Below are positions 1 through 8,496 of a DNA stretch of 33,151 nucleotides, piece by piece. Origin of the DNA: NBML01 sp029939535. GTDB taxonomy: Bacteria > Desulfobacterota > Desulfobacteria > Desulfobacterales > Desulfobacteraceae. Position numbers and translations under genes: made by a program. The first letter of the stretch is position 1. The number at the start of each line of letters is the position of its first letter. The notes under the pieces are model-generated. The model was not told the DNA's origin, did no database searches, and saw only the letters and a list, made by a program, of their open reading frames with translations. The DNA lies in NCBI GenBank assembly GCA_029939535.1, contig JAOZST010000020.1, positions 1 to 33,151 on the forward strand, read 5' to 3'.

Positions 1-1199
1 TAAGACTTGAAACTGCATACGATATTACAGAAAAAAGAAAATATGAAAAACTTTTCAAAAAACATGAAAAAACCCATGAAAAATTAAAAAGACTTGAAAG
101 TGTTGGTACCCTTGCAGGAGGTATTGCCCACCAATTCAATAATTCCTTGTCAGTTATAACCGGACACCTGGATCTGATTGGGGTAAAATTCCCTGAGAAC
201 CCCCAGTTTAAAGATCATATCAAGACAATGCTGAATTCCACTGAAAAAATGACCCAGCTTACAGCATCTCTTCTTGCCTATGCCAGGGGAGGAAAATACC
301 AAACCCAGACCTTTATTTTATCAAAATTCATTGAGGAAACCCTTGAGAATCTAAAATATAAATTTCCATCAACTGTCACATTGATGACTGATTTTTCTGA
401 AAAGAATGACCATGTAAAAGCCGATAAAAGCCAGATACAAATGCTTTTAACTACAATTTTAGATAATGCCTTTGAGGCAATTGATAAAATTGGTACAATC
501 AAAATAATTTGTGAACAAGAAGAAATTGATCCAAATGATTTTAATCAATTAAATCTAAAGTCTAAAAAAGGTTATGTCTGCCTGACCATAATGGATGACG
601 GCCAGGGCATGGACAATGAATCTAAAGACAAAATTTTTGAGCCTTTCTTTACCACAAAATTTTCCGGCAGAGGTCTGGGACTTTCTGCTGCATATGGAAT
701 TGTAAAAAACCATAATGGATATATCTCTGTTAATTCAAAACTGGAAAAAGGAACAACTGTTAAAATTTTTCTGCCCATTGAAAATATTTCTAAAACCATA
801 AAACCAAAATATAATATACTTCCTGCTAAAGAATCATTCACCATCCTGGTTATAGAAGATGATGAATCTGTCATGGATGTTATCAAATTAATGCTTAAAA
901 AGATGGGGCATAAAGTGATTGAAGCCAGTACCGGTCAAAAAGCCATCAACCTTGCTAAGTCTTATGAAGGGACGATTCATCTGGCATTGCTTGATTTTAT
1001 TTTACCTGATATGAATGGAGACATTATTTATCCGTTTCTTATTAAAAATCATCCGGAAATGGATACAATTATTTTAAGCGGGTATGCTATTACAGAACCT
1101 GTTCAGAAAATTTTGGACGCCGGAGCCAAAGCTTTTATGCAAAAACCTGTTACCATGGCAGAGTTATCTGAAAAAATAAATGAATTAACTGAAATTTGA
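1..1199 (+). CDS. Hybrid sensor histidine kinase/response regulator, 5'-truncated by the window edge
   Basis: The frame beginning at base 3 is open from the left edge, so the true start lies outside the window; the first in-frame ATG-like start near 147 is inside the H-box and is not real. The visible N-terminus (AYDITEKRKYEKL) looks like the end of a PAS/PAC domain followed by a short charged coiled coil. The HisKA box GGIAHQFNN has its phospho-accepting His at bases 129-131. The ATPase domain follows with an N-box (DNAFEAI), G1 (DDGQGMD), F-box (IFEPFFTTK) and G2 (GRGLGLS). A C-terminal receiver domain has the acidic pair in VIEDDES, the phospho-Asp at 993-995 (LLDFILPDMNG) and Lys in MQKPV. 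The architecture PAS-HisKA-HATPase-REC implies internal phosphorelay from His to Asp. No output domain is visible, and signal and partner are unknown. argJ follows after 20 bp, probably by chance rather than functional linkage. Confidence 0.93.
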   Translation, partial: RLETAYDITEKRKYEKLFKKHEKTHEKLKRLESVGTLAGGIAHQFNNSLSVITGHLDLIGVKFPENPQFKDHIKTMLNSTEKMTQLTASLLAYARGGKYQTQTFILSKFIEETLENLKYKFPSTVTLMTDFSEKNDHVKADKSQIQMLLTTILDNAFEAIDKIGTIKIICEQEEIDPNDFNQLNLKSKKGYVCLTIMDDGQGMDNESKDKIFEPFFTTKFSGRGLGLSAAYGIVKNHNGYISVNSKLEKGTTVKIFLPIENISKTIKPKYNILPAKESFTILVIEDDESVMDVIKLMLKKMGHKVIEASTGQKAINLAKSYEGTIHLALLDFILPDMNGDIIYPFLIKNHPEMDTIILSGYAITEPVQKILDAGAKAFMQKPVTMAELSEKINELTEI

Positions 1200-1219
1200 T
1201 GTCCACAGGAGTTTAATGA

Positions 1220-2401
1220 ATGAGAGGGTTTAAATTTGTCGGTCTTTCTTGCGGAATAAAAAAAAATGGCTGCAAGGATCTGGGATTGATATATTGCGAA
1301 GAACCAGCCTCAGCAGCTGCTTTGTTTACCAGGAATAAGGTGGTGGCAGCACCGGTGATGCTTGGTAAAGAACAAATTAAAAAAGGAAAATGCCAGGCCG
1401 TACTGGTCAATTCCGGCAATGCCAATTGTTTTACCGGTGATCAGGGGCTTTTAGATGCAAGGTCATCCATTACCATGGTCAGCAAAACATTTAATATTCC
1501 CCGGGACCTTGTCATGGTATCCTCCACCGGAGTAATCGGTGCTCCATTGCCCATGGAAAAATTTGAAACAGGAGTTCCCCTGTTAAAAAAAGAACTGAAC
1601 AATGGAACCCTGGAAGATTTTGCCCAGGCCATACTCACCACAGACACCTGCCAAAAAATTGTAAAAGAGACAGGTGTCATTGATACCAGGGAAGGGCCTT
1701 GTGAAGTTTCCATTGCAGGTGTTGCCAAAGGTTCTGGTATGATCCGGCCGGACATGGCAACCATGCTGGCCTATGTCTTAACCGATGCAGATATAAATTC
1801 ACAAGACCTGCATAACGCCCTGAAAACTGCAAATGAAAAATCTTTTAACAGAATAACAGTGGATGGCGATACCAGCACCAATGATACCCTGCTTTGCCTT
1901 GCCAGCGGCAAGGGAAAAGCTAGTATCCAGGGTCAAGAATCCTTGCAAGGGTTTCAGGCTCTGCTTGACAAGGTATGTTTTCAGCTTGCAAAAATGATTG
2001 TCAAAGGCGGGGAAGGGGCTACAAAGGTCATCCAGATCAGGATAAAGGGAGCCATGACCCAGGAAGATGCTTTTAAAGCTGCCGAGGCCATTGCCCATTC
2101 CAACCTGGTAAAAACCGCTATTTACGGGGAAGATCCAAACTGGGGAAGGATTACGGCTGCTGCAGGACGTTCCGGTGCCTTTGTGGACCAGGATAAAATG
2201 GATCTTTTTTTTGAAAAAATTCCTCTGGTTATCAAGGGACGCTGGCTGGGAAAGGACGCTGAAAAAGAAGCTGCAAAAATCATGAAGGCCAATGAAATTC
2301 AAATTACTCTGGACCTGAATCTGGGAGACAAATCCGACTATTTTCTTTTTTGTGATTTTTCCGAAAACTATGTTAAAATCAATGCCGATTACAGATCCTG
2401 A
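1220..2401 (+). CDS. argJ: Bifunctional glutamate N-acetyltransferase / amino-acid N-acetyltransferase ArgJ
   Basis: ArgJ moves the acetyl group from N-acetylornithine to glutamate in the cyclic arginine pathway; bifunctional members also use acetyl-CoA to make N-acetylglutamate. The 393-residue length fits the family. The self-cleavage motif is intact: KGSGMIRPDMATML, with the predicted nucleophilic Thr at residue 181, which becomes the N-terminus of the beta chain. Also seen are the conserved VNSGNAN segment (residues 63-69), the VSSTGVIG segment around residues 100-107 and the C-terminal YGEDPNWGRI stretch. The start at 1220 has an AGGAG ribosome-binding site at 1207-1211. A competing ATG at 1216 is in another frame. 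I cannot tell from sequence alone whether this enzyme is mono- or bifunctional. No other arg genes are next to it. Confidence 0.96.
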   Translation: MRGFKFVGLSCGIKKNGCKDLGLIYCEEPASAAALFTRNKVVAAPVMLGKEQIKKGKCQAVLVNSGNANCFTGDQGLLDARSSITMVSKTFNIPRDLVMVSSTGVIGAPLPMEKFETGVPLLKKELNNGTLEDFAQAILTTDTCQKIVKETGVIDTREGPCEVSIAGVAKGSGMIRPDMATMLAYVLTDADINSQDLHNALKTANEKSFNRITVDGDTSTNDTLLCLASGKGKASIQGQESLQGFQALLDKVCFQLAKMIVKGGEGATKVIQIRIKGAMTQEDAFKAAEAIAHSNLVKTAIYGEDPNWGRITAAAGRSGAFVDQDKMDLFFEKIPLVIKGRWLGKDAEKEAAKIMKANEIQITLDLNLGDKSDYFLFCDFSENYVKINADYRS

Positions 2402-2431
2402 AAATAAGATCCAGAAGATGAGGCTCTGAAA

Positions 2432-3127
2432 ATGCGGCTGCAAAAATTCCTTGCCCATGCCGGTGTATGTTCCAGGCGGAAGGCTGAAACCTTTATTCTG
2501 GATGGAAGGGTAAAGGTCAATGGCCACAAGGTAACTATACTGGGAACCCAGGTTGATCCAGACAGGGATCAGATATTTTTTAAAGGCAAACGAATCAGTA
2601 CCCCAAGGGATTCTGCCAGACATACATATATTGCCGTGAACAAACCAGAGGGATATATAACCACCTGCTCCCAAAAAAATGCCAAAATCATACTGGACCT
2701 TGTGAAAATTGAAAAGAGGATTTATCCCATTGGCCGCCTGGATAAGGATTCCACTGGCCTGGTACTGCTCACCGATGACGGAGACCTCCATAATCGACTG
2801 TCCCATCCCTCCCATGACCATGAAAAAGAATATCTGGTTAAAACTGTTTCCCATGTCAAAGAAAACGCTCTAAAAGCCATGGCAGAGGGCATGGTCCTTG
2901 AAGGGGTAAAAACCAGAAAAGCCATGGTCAGCCGTATCTCCAAAAAGGAATTCAAAATTATCCTTAAACAGGGCAGAAACCGGCAGATCCGTAAAATGGT
3001 GGATAAAACCGGTAACAAGGTTGATACACTCAAAAGAATCCGCATGGCAAATATTATTCTTGGCAATTTAAAGAAGGGTTCCTGGCGTTATCTTACACGC
3101 CAGGAAATAAAAATCCTAACCCAATGA
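2432..3127 (+). CDS. rluB: RluB/RsuA-family rRNA pseudouridine synthase
   Basis: An N-terminal S4 RNA-binding domain (residues about 1-60, MRLQKFLAHAGVCSRRKAE) precedes a pseudouridine synthase domain. The catalytic motif is GRLDKDSTGLVLLTDDGDL, with the predicted nucleophile Asp in RLD. Further family motifs are AVNKPEGY and QGRNRQIRKM. The family isomerises specific uridines in 23S or 16S rRNA; length and the C-terminal RIRMANI...GSWRYLT stretch favour the RluB/RluE/RluF side over RsuA, but substrate cannot be fixed from sequence. The gene starts 30 bp after argJ, probably co-transcribed. Its last four codons (cta acc caa tga) lie inside the first copy of a 13-bp tandem repeat that fills the junction with the convergent trpS gene. 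Confidence 0.9.
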   Translation: MRLQKFLAHAGVCSRRKAETFILDGRVKVNGHKVTILGTQVDPDRDQIFFKGKRISTPRDSARHTYIAVNKPEGYITTCSQKNAKIILDLVKIEKRIYPIGRLDKDSTGLVLLTDDGDLHNRLSHPSHDHEKEYLVKTVSHVKENALKAMAEGMVLEGVKTRKAMVSRISKKEFKIILKQGRNRQIRKMVDKTGNKVDTLKRIRMANIILGNLKKGSWRYLTRQEIKILTQ

Positions 3128-3260
3128 CCTAANNNNNNNNNNNNNNNNNNNNNNNNNNNNNNNNNNNNNNNNNNNNNNNNNNNNNNNNNNNNNNNNNNNN
3201 NNNNNNNNNNNNNNNNNNNNNNNNNNNNNNNNGACCTAACCCAGAGACCTAACCCAGAGA
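3115..3260. repeat. 13-bp tandem repeat filling the rluB/trpS convergent junction, interrupted by an assembly gap
   Basis: The left flank carries cctaacccaatga (3115-3127) and the start of a second copy (3128-3132). After 100 N, the right flank shows two copies of gacctaacccaga (3233-3245 and 3246-3258) and then gact. The period is 13 bp, not a multiple of three. The first copy includes the rluB stop codon and the last complete copy includes the trpS stop (reverse complement of cta at 3249-3251). If the phase is conserved, the true gap length should be 6 modulo 13. Copy number is unknown. Confidence 0.85.
3133..3232. other. Assembly gap (100 N) inside the 13-bp array
   Basis: Exactly 100 N, the usual placeholder for unknown length. 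Both flanks carry the same 13-bp repeat, so the missing sequence is most simply further copies. The genes on either side are complete. Confidence 0.9.
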
Positions 3261-4319
3261 CTGGATGCCTATGTTGTTTTTGATTTTATCAAGAAAAGGA
3301 ACAGAAAATTCCCTGGCCTTTAATGCGCCGGCCTTCAATATGGTCTCAATGTCTCCTGGATTCTGAATGAGTTCATTGTAACGGATTCTGGGTTGTTTTA
3401 ATATTTCGTTTATATGTTCAAACAATTCCTGTTTCATTGTTCCCCAGGCAATGCCCTGATAATAGCGTTCTGCCATGGCTTGTGTCTCGGATTCGCTGGC
3501 AAAGGCTTTGTAAATGGAAAACAGGGTACAGGTTTCAGGATCTTTTGGTTCTTCCGGCCCCAGGGAATTGGTGGCGATTTTCATAATCATCTTTCTAAGA
3601 CGCTTTTCCGTATCAAATAAAGGTATGAAATTGTTATAGCTTTTACTCATTTTTCTGCCGTCAAGACCTGAAAGGACAGCTGAGGATTCGTCCACCACTA
3701 CCTGGGGCAGGATAAATAATTTTTTGTATAAATGATTGAAACGGGCGGCAATATCCCTTGTCATCTCAAGGTGCTGGACCTGATCCTTTCCCACAGGCAC
3801 CTTCCTGGCATTAAACATGAGAATATCAGCTGCCATGAGGATGGGGTAAGAAAAAAGTCCCATGTCTATGCCTTTATCAGAATCTTTATTTTTCCTGTTT
3901 GTATTCTCCTGCTCTTGATTCTCCTGGTTTTTATTCTTCAAACCTTTATTTTCTTGGCTTATATTTTCCTGAACTGCGGCTTTATAGGCATGGGCACGGT
4001 TCATAAGTCCTTTGGCTGTTAAACATGTTAATATCCAGGTTAATTCTGGAATTTCAGGAATATCAGACTGGCGGTAAAAAACACAGTTTTCATAATCAAG
4101 CCCCAGGGCGATCCAGGCGGCAGCAATCTCAAGGGTTGATTGTCTGCGCTTTTTCGGGTCATGATTTTTAATCAGGGAATGATAATCTGCTAAAAAATAA
4201 TAGGAGGTAAGATCCTTGTTTTTACTGGATTCAACAGCAGGGCGGATGGCACCCACATAATTTCCTAAATGGGGGGTGCCGCTGGTTGTAATACCGGTTA
4301 AAAAATCTGCATTTTTCAT
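3249..4319 (-). CDS. trpS: Tryptophanyl-tRNA synthetase with a repeat-derived insertion
   Basis: This class I aminoacyl-tRNA synthetase charges tRNA-Trp. It has a HIGH-like signature (PHLGNYVG, residues 16-23), the GLFSYPILMAADIL segment (154-167), VPVGKDQVQH (175-183) and a KMSKS loop (223-227). At 356 residues it is slightly longer than usual. The excess is a lysine-, asparagine- and glutamate-rich stretch at residues 117-149, between AHAYKAAV and the conserved GLFSYP segment. That stretch reads as consecutive pentapeptides QENIS, QENKG, LKNKN, QENQE, QENTN and RKNKD, a degenerate 15-bp tandem repeat. The frame and all catalytic motifs are preserved, so the enzyme is probably active. The start is an ATG preceded by GGAAAG. 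The stop codon falls in the 13-bp junction repeat shared with rluB. Confidence 0.95.
   Translation of the reverse strand: MKNADFLTGITTSGTPHLGNYVGAIRPAVESSKNKDLTSYYFLADYHSLIKNHDPKKRRQSTLEIAAAWIALGLDYENCVFYRQSDIPEIPELTWILTCLTAKGLMNRAHAYKAAVQENISQENKGLKNKNQENQEQENTNRKNKDSDKGIDMGLFSYPILMAADILMFNARKVPVGKDQVQHLEMTRDIAARFNHLYKKLFILPQVVVDESSAVLSGLDGRKMSKSYNNFIPLFDTEKRLRKMIMKIATNSLGPEEPKDPETCTLFSIYKAFASESETQAMAERYYQGIAWGTMKQELFEHINEILKQPRIRYNELIQNPGDIETILKAGALKAREFSVPFLDKIKNNIGIQSLG
3882..3971 (-). repeat. Degenerate 15-bp tandem repeat inside trpS (six pentapeptide units)
   Basis: On the coding strand six consecutive 15-bp units encode QENIS / QENKG / LKNKN / QENQE / QENTN / RKNKD. Units share the core pattern of Gln or Lys-rich codon, gaa or gag, aat. 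It was assembled without a gap, so it is shorter or more diverged than the arrays that broke the assembly. It lies in a position where TrpRS family members normally have a short surface loop. Confidence 0.85.
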
Positions 4320-4382
4320 GTAAGGCTTTCCTATAATATAAATTAATTTAATTGATAAAGGGGAGTAACAAAAACCAGATAT

Positions 4383-7058
4383 TTAATCAATAAGATTGTT
4401 ATCACGGGCATATTGGATGGCAAATGCAATTTCCTTTTCCCTGGTGTCAAGTCTATTATCAAGCTTTGCATCCAGGATTTTATTAAAAATCCTGGTATAA
4501 ACCTTACCCGGTTTAATTCCTATTGTCCGTAGATCTTTTCCCTTGATTATCGGCTTGATATGCCTGTAAAGGTTATAAAAATTGGAGATGTCTTTTCTAA
4601 CCTCTTCATTTTTTGTTAATGCCATCATATATAATATAAACTCTGTCTTAAAACTGATAAGTCCCCAGTAAAGCTCCTGACGGGTGATGGGATAGGCACT
4701 TTCAATGAGATTTAACCTGTTTTCAGCCTTGTATCGTTTTTCCAGTAAAAGGTTTTTTTCCTTTAACGGCACCATGAGACGATGACATATATCTTCGCAG
4801 ACATTATAGGAACATCGGTTTAAAAGGGCCATAAAATAGACGGCCCACCTGGGGTATTTCTCGTTTAAATAGAGAAGATCATGCCAGGTCAATGCTTTGT
4901 TCACAGATTCAAACAACAGGTAGGTGGTGGGGGTTATCAGTAATTGTTCGTGGATAACTTTTTCCAGGCCGTAGGATTCAAGGGCCTTAATGGCCGGGAT
5001 AGGATTTTCTTCCCCAAAAATCTGTTTGAGCTCCGACAAAACCCTGAGACCGCTCAAATGCTTGAAACAATCTATTTTCAAAGCATTGTTAATCAGAGTA
5101 GAAGTAACTTTTCCGATATTAAACCCAAATCTATTGGCAAATTTAATGGCCCGGAATACCCGGGTTGGATCTTCAACAAAACTTAAATTATGGATGGTCC
5201 TGATGGTTTTATCTTTTAAATCCCTGCGGGCACCAAAATAATCAATCAAAGTTCCAAAAGTATCCGGGTTCAGGGAAATGGCCAGGGTGTTGATGGTAAA
5301 ATCCCTGCGGGCAAGATCCATTTTAATGGAACTTTTTTCAACAATGGGCAGGGCTGCGGGCATTGCATAATATTCCAGGCGGGCCGAGGCAACATCCACT
5401 TTAAAATTATCTGGAAAAACAATTACAGCTGTTCCAAATTTTTTATGAGTATTGACACGGCATTTTTCCTTTTTGGCATAAAATTTTGCAAATTGAATTC
5501 CATCGCCCTCCACCACAATATCAATATCTTCATTATTCCGGTCCAGTAAAAGATCCCTGACAAAACCCCCTACAACATAAATATTAAATCCCAGAATTTT
5601 TCCTGTTTCACCAATATTTTTCAAAAGTTGTTTTGTTCTGGGGGCAAGACGTTGTTCAAGAATATTTTTAATATGCCTTTTTTTTGCATGCTGATTCTGA
5701 AAAACCTGTTTTTCCGTGGGAAATACTTCCTTATTGTGCTGCACAAGGTAATTAAGCAGATCTGTCCGGGTGATAACCCCTTTTATGGCTTCTTCGTCAA
5801 TGACCGGTATAATTCTCTGTTTGCCCTCAATAATTTTCAGTTCAATCTCTGCCACATCCGCCTTTGAGGTCACAAAACTAGTCTCAGAATTTATATACTC
5901 TGAAACAGGTTGATCCGACAGCTTGTGGAATAGTAATTTTTCCACAACATTACGGGTAATATATCCCTCATAGGTATTGGTTTTATTGTCAACTACTAAA
6001 AGGGTATTAATATTATACCGGGTCATGAGTTCTCCGGCATTTTTACATGGGGCATGGGGTTCAATGGTAATGGCAGGGGATGACATAAGGGTTTTGGCAA
6101 CCTGGATGCGCTTGACCTCCTGTTTTAATTTGTCCAGAAGTCTCATTTCCACCTGGGGCAGGGTCTGGTTCTCTACCTTTGCCGAGGCAGCATAGGCATG
6201 CCCGCCACCACCCATATCTGACATGATTTTGCCCACATCCACCTCAGGCAGCCTGTTTCTGGCAATGATATTAATTTTATTGCCCATGAGCACAATGGCA
6301 AAAAAGATATCCAGATTCTCCATCCTGACTATTTTTTGTACAATGGAGGCCAGATCCATTATATAGGAGGAAGAGGATATGGTTGAAATATGCACGTCAA
6401 TACCGTTTATTTTATGGACCCGCATCTCGTTGAGCAGTTCATTGAGCCAGGTCACCTGTTCTGCTTTTATTTCCTTTACCACCAGACTGGCAATGGTGTT
6501 TAAACTGGCACCGCAGGAAAGAAGAAATCCGGCCTGGATAAAATCAGCCTGGGTTGTGGAGGCATATGTAAAAAGCCCGGTGTCTTCATATATTCCAAGT
6601 GCCATGACCGTGGCTTCTTCCGGAGTTGGAACAATATTTTTTTCCTGGAGGATTTCACTTAAAATCGCTGTTGTTGAACCATATGGTTTAGCAATATCCA
6701 CATTGGCTTTGATATCCCCTGGCATGGCTGGATGATGGTCATAAACTTCTATATAAAGATTTTTTTTCTCCAGCAATTTCGAAACCCCGCTCACCCTGTT
6801 TCTCTGCCGGGTATCTACGATAATAAGGGTGGTGGTCTCTGAAAAATCTATGGTGCCTGGATTAGCCATGTTAAAAAGATAACTCATGGAACTGATAAAA
6901 AAGTCCCTGAGAGTCTTTTCCTGGGACCCTGGAAAAATAATAACAGCTTCGGGATAAAGTTTTTGTGCGGCCAGCATAGCACCTATTGCATCAAAATCCG
7001 CATTAACGTGGCTGGTGATAATTGTACTGGCCTTGATTGTTTGATTTTTTTTGATCAA
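4383..7058 (-). CDS. DHH phosphoesterase / twin-CBS / tRNA nucleotidyltransferase (CCA- or A-adding) fusion
   Basis: This 891-residue fusion has an N-terminal DHH module with NADFDAIGA (19-27), VDTRQR (81-86) and DHHP (107-110), then a DHHA1 module with GGGGHAYAA (283-291). Two CBS domains span about 320-440. A class II nucleotidyltransferase domain follows: VVGGFVRDLLL (495-505), the DIDIV metal-binding acidic pair (511-515), and RRDFTINTLA with a downstream EDPTRVFRAIKFANRF segment. The nucleotidyltransferase half would add CCA, or only A, to tRNA 3' ends; the DHH half resembles nanoRNase/pAp or cyclic-dinucleotide phosphodiesterases. The CBS pair suggests regulation by an adenine nucleotide. 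The same architecture is known in Aquifex and many former Deltaproteobacteria. The start is a TTG at 7058 with AGGAG at 7066-7070. I cannot assign CCA- versus A-only addition. Confidence 0.9.
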   Translation of the reverse strand: MIKKNQTIKASTIITSHVNADFDAIGAMLAAQKLYPEAVIIFPGSQEKTLRDFFISSMSYLFNMANPGTIDFSETTTLIIVDTRQRNRVSGVSKLLEKKNLYIEVYDHHPAMPGDIKANVDIAKPYGSTTAILSEILQEKNIVPTPEEATVMALGIYEDTGLFTYASTTQADFIQAGFLLSCGASLNTIASLVVKEIKAEQVTWLNELLNEMRVHKINGIDVHISTISSSSYIMDLASIVQKIVRMENLDIFFAIVLMGNKINIIARNRLPEVDVGKIMSDMGGGGHAYAASAKVENQTLPQVEMRLLDKLKQEVKRIQVAKTLMSSPAITIEPHAPCKNAGELMTRYNINTLLVVDNKTNTYEGYITRNVVEKLLFHKLSDQPVSEYINSETSFVTSKADVAEIELKIIEGKQRIIPVIDEEAIKGVITRTDLLNYLVQHNKEVFPTEKQVFQNQHAKKRHIKNILEQRLAPRTKQLLKNIGETGKILGFNIYVVGGFVRDLLLDRNNEDIDIVVEGDGIQFAKFYAKKEKCRVNTHKKFGTAVIVFPDNFKVDVASARLEYYAMPAALPIVEKSSIKMDLARRDFTINTLAISLNPDTFGTLIDYFGARRDLKDKTIRTIHNLSFVEDPTRVFRAIKFANRFGFNIGKVTSTLINNALKIDCFKHLSGLRVLSELKQIFGEENPIPAIKALESYGLEKVIHEQLLITPTTYLLFESVNKALTWHDLLYLNEKYPRWAVYFMALLNRCSYNVCEDICHRLMVPLKEKNLLLEKRYKAENRLNLIESAYPITRQELYWGLISFKTEFILYMMALTKNEEVRKDISNFYNLYRHIKPIIKGKDLRTIGIKPGKVYTRIFNKILDAKLDNRLDTREKEIAFAIQYARDNNLID

Positions 7059-7248
7059 AAACCAACTCCTGATTGAAACCTAATTTAAATCTGATTATAA
7101 AATTTAATGTTGAAATTTATATAGTATATCTGATTCAATTTTACAAATGATCCTATTCTGGTATAGTATTTGGTATGAAATATAGAGCGGGTGATAAATA
7201 GAGCATTGTAAAACTAGGGTATAGAAATCTTAAAATAAAGGACAGGTC
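7059..7248. promoter_or_regulatory. Divergent intergenic region between the nucleotidyltransferase fusion and pilC
   Basis: This 190-bp A+T-rich spacer separates two divergent genes, so it should hold promoters for both. I found several TATA-like stretches (for example around 7117-7128 and 7160-7170) but no convincing paired -35/-10 set and no clear inverted repeat. The ribosome-binding sites are AGGAG (7066-7070, minus strand) and AAGGA just upstream of 7249. Confidence 0.4.
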
Positions 7249-8396
7249 ATGGCCGTACTCTATGAATGGAAAGGAAAAAACCCAAGGGGCAGAAAAGTAA
7301 AGGGTGAAATGGAAGCTGAAAACCAGGACCAGGTAAGACTAAACCTCCAGAGAAGGAAGATCACCCCGATAAAAATTAAAAAAAAACCCAAAGATCTGTT
7401 TGAGAATATTGGATTCCTCCAGCCCAAGGTCAAGGAAACCGATGTTATAATCTTTGCAAGACAATTTTCCACCATGATTGATGCCGGCCTTCCCCTGCTT
7501 CAATGCATTGACATACTCCAGTCCCAGCAGGACAATTCTACTTTTAAAAAAAATCTGAAAAAAATAAAGGAGTCTGTTGAATCAGGGGAAACATTTGCCG
7601 ATGCTTTAAAAAAATTTCCCAAGGTCTTTAATGAATTATTTATAAACATGATCGCAGCCGGGGAAGCCGGGGGAATTCTGGATGTTATCCTGGGTCGTTT
7701 GTCCGCCTACATGGAAAAAATGGCCAAACTCAAAAAACAGGTCAAGGGTGCCATGACCTATCCTGCCATTACCCTTGCTGTGGCCGTTATTGTGGTAGCC
7801 ATTATTCTGGTATTTGTAATTCCTGTATTTGAAGAAATGTTTCAGAGCTTTGGATCAGCACTTCCTGCACCCACCATGATGGTGGTGGCCATGAGTAATT
7901 TTGTGATTGCCAATATCATTTATATCATTATTGGTATTTTTGGAATGATTTTTCTATTCCGACGCATCTATGCCACAAAAAAAGGCAGGGTTCTCATGGA
8001 TGATCTGTTTTTACGTTTACCGGTAATTGGAATCCTCATCCGGAAGGTTGCAGTGGCCAAATTTACCAGAACCACCAGCACAATGATCACCAGTGGAGTT
8101 TCCATATTGGAAGCCCTTGATATAGTTGCCAAGACCTCGGGGAACAAGATTGTAGAATTTGCAATCAGAGACGTTAAAACAGGAATTTCAGAGGGCAGGT
8201 CCATGGCAGACCCACTTCTTGAAAGCGGTGTTTTTCCTTCCATGGTATGTTCAATGATTGCCGTGGGTGAATCTACCGGGGCCCTGGATACCATGCTTGA
8301 GAAAATAGCGGATTTCTATGATGACGAAGTGGATCAGGCCGTTAAAAATCTCACGGATATGATAGAACCCTTTATGCTTGTTTTCCTGGGTGTTGT
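7249..8396 (+). CDS. pilC: Type IV pilus / type II secretion inner-membrane platform protein (PilC/GspF), 3' end lost in a gap
   Basis: 382 codons are visible before the gap. Two GspF domains can be seen: one at about residues 67-190 (FARQFSTMIDAGLPLLQCI ... MTYPAI) and one from about 270 (FTRTTSTMITSGVSILEAL ... DMIEPFMLVFLGVV). Hydrophobic segments lie at about 172-194 and 217-240; the third membrane helix normally starts at the EP..LVFLG motif, which is where the sequence stops. About 20 residues are therefore missing. PilC anchors the assembly motor (PilB) in the inner membrane. AAGGA precedes the ATG. No pilB or pilT lies nearby. The frame happens to stay open through the Ns into the following kinase, but that join is an artefact of the placeholder length. 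Confidence 0.9.
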
Positions 8397-8496
8397 NNNN
8401 NNNNNNNNNNNNNNNNNNNNNNNNNNNNNNNNNNNNNNNNNNNNNNNNNNNNNNNNNNNNNNNNNNNNNNNNNNNNNNNNNNNNNNNNNNNNNNNN
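8397..8496. other. Assembly gap (100 N) between pilC and the kinase, without flanking repeats
   Basis: Exactly 100 N. Unlike the other five gaps, neither flank shows a tandem repeat. The gap must hide at least the last helix of PilC plus the whole N-terminal part of a sensor kinase, so it is very probably much longer than 100 bp. Confidence 0.85.

Noticed and set aside
147..149. Start of the first kinase at 147
   Set aside because: This TTG lies inside the HisKA domain just after the phospho-accepting His; the frame is open to the left edge with a PAS-like end.
1799..2854. Long minus-strand open frame of 351 codons opposite argJ and rluB
   Set aside because: It lies opposite two well-conserved genes, resembles no family and has Phe/Ser-rich composition typical of a shadow frame.
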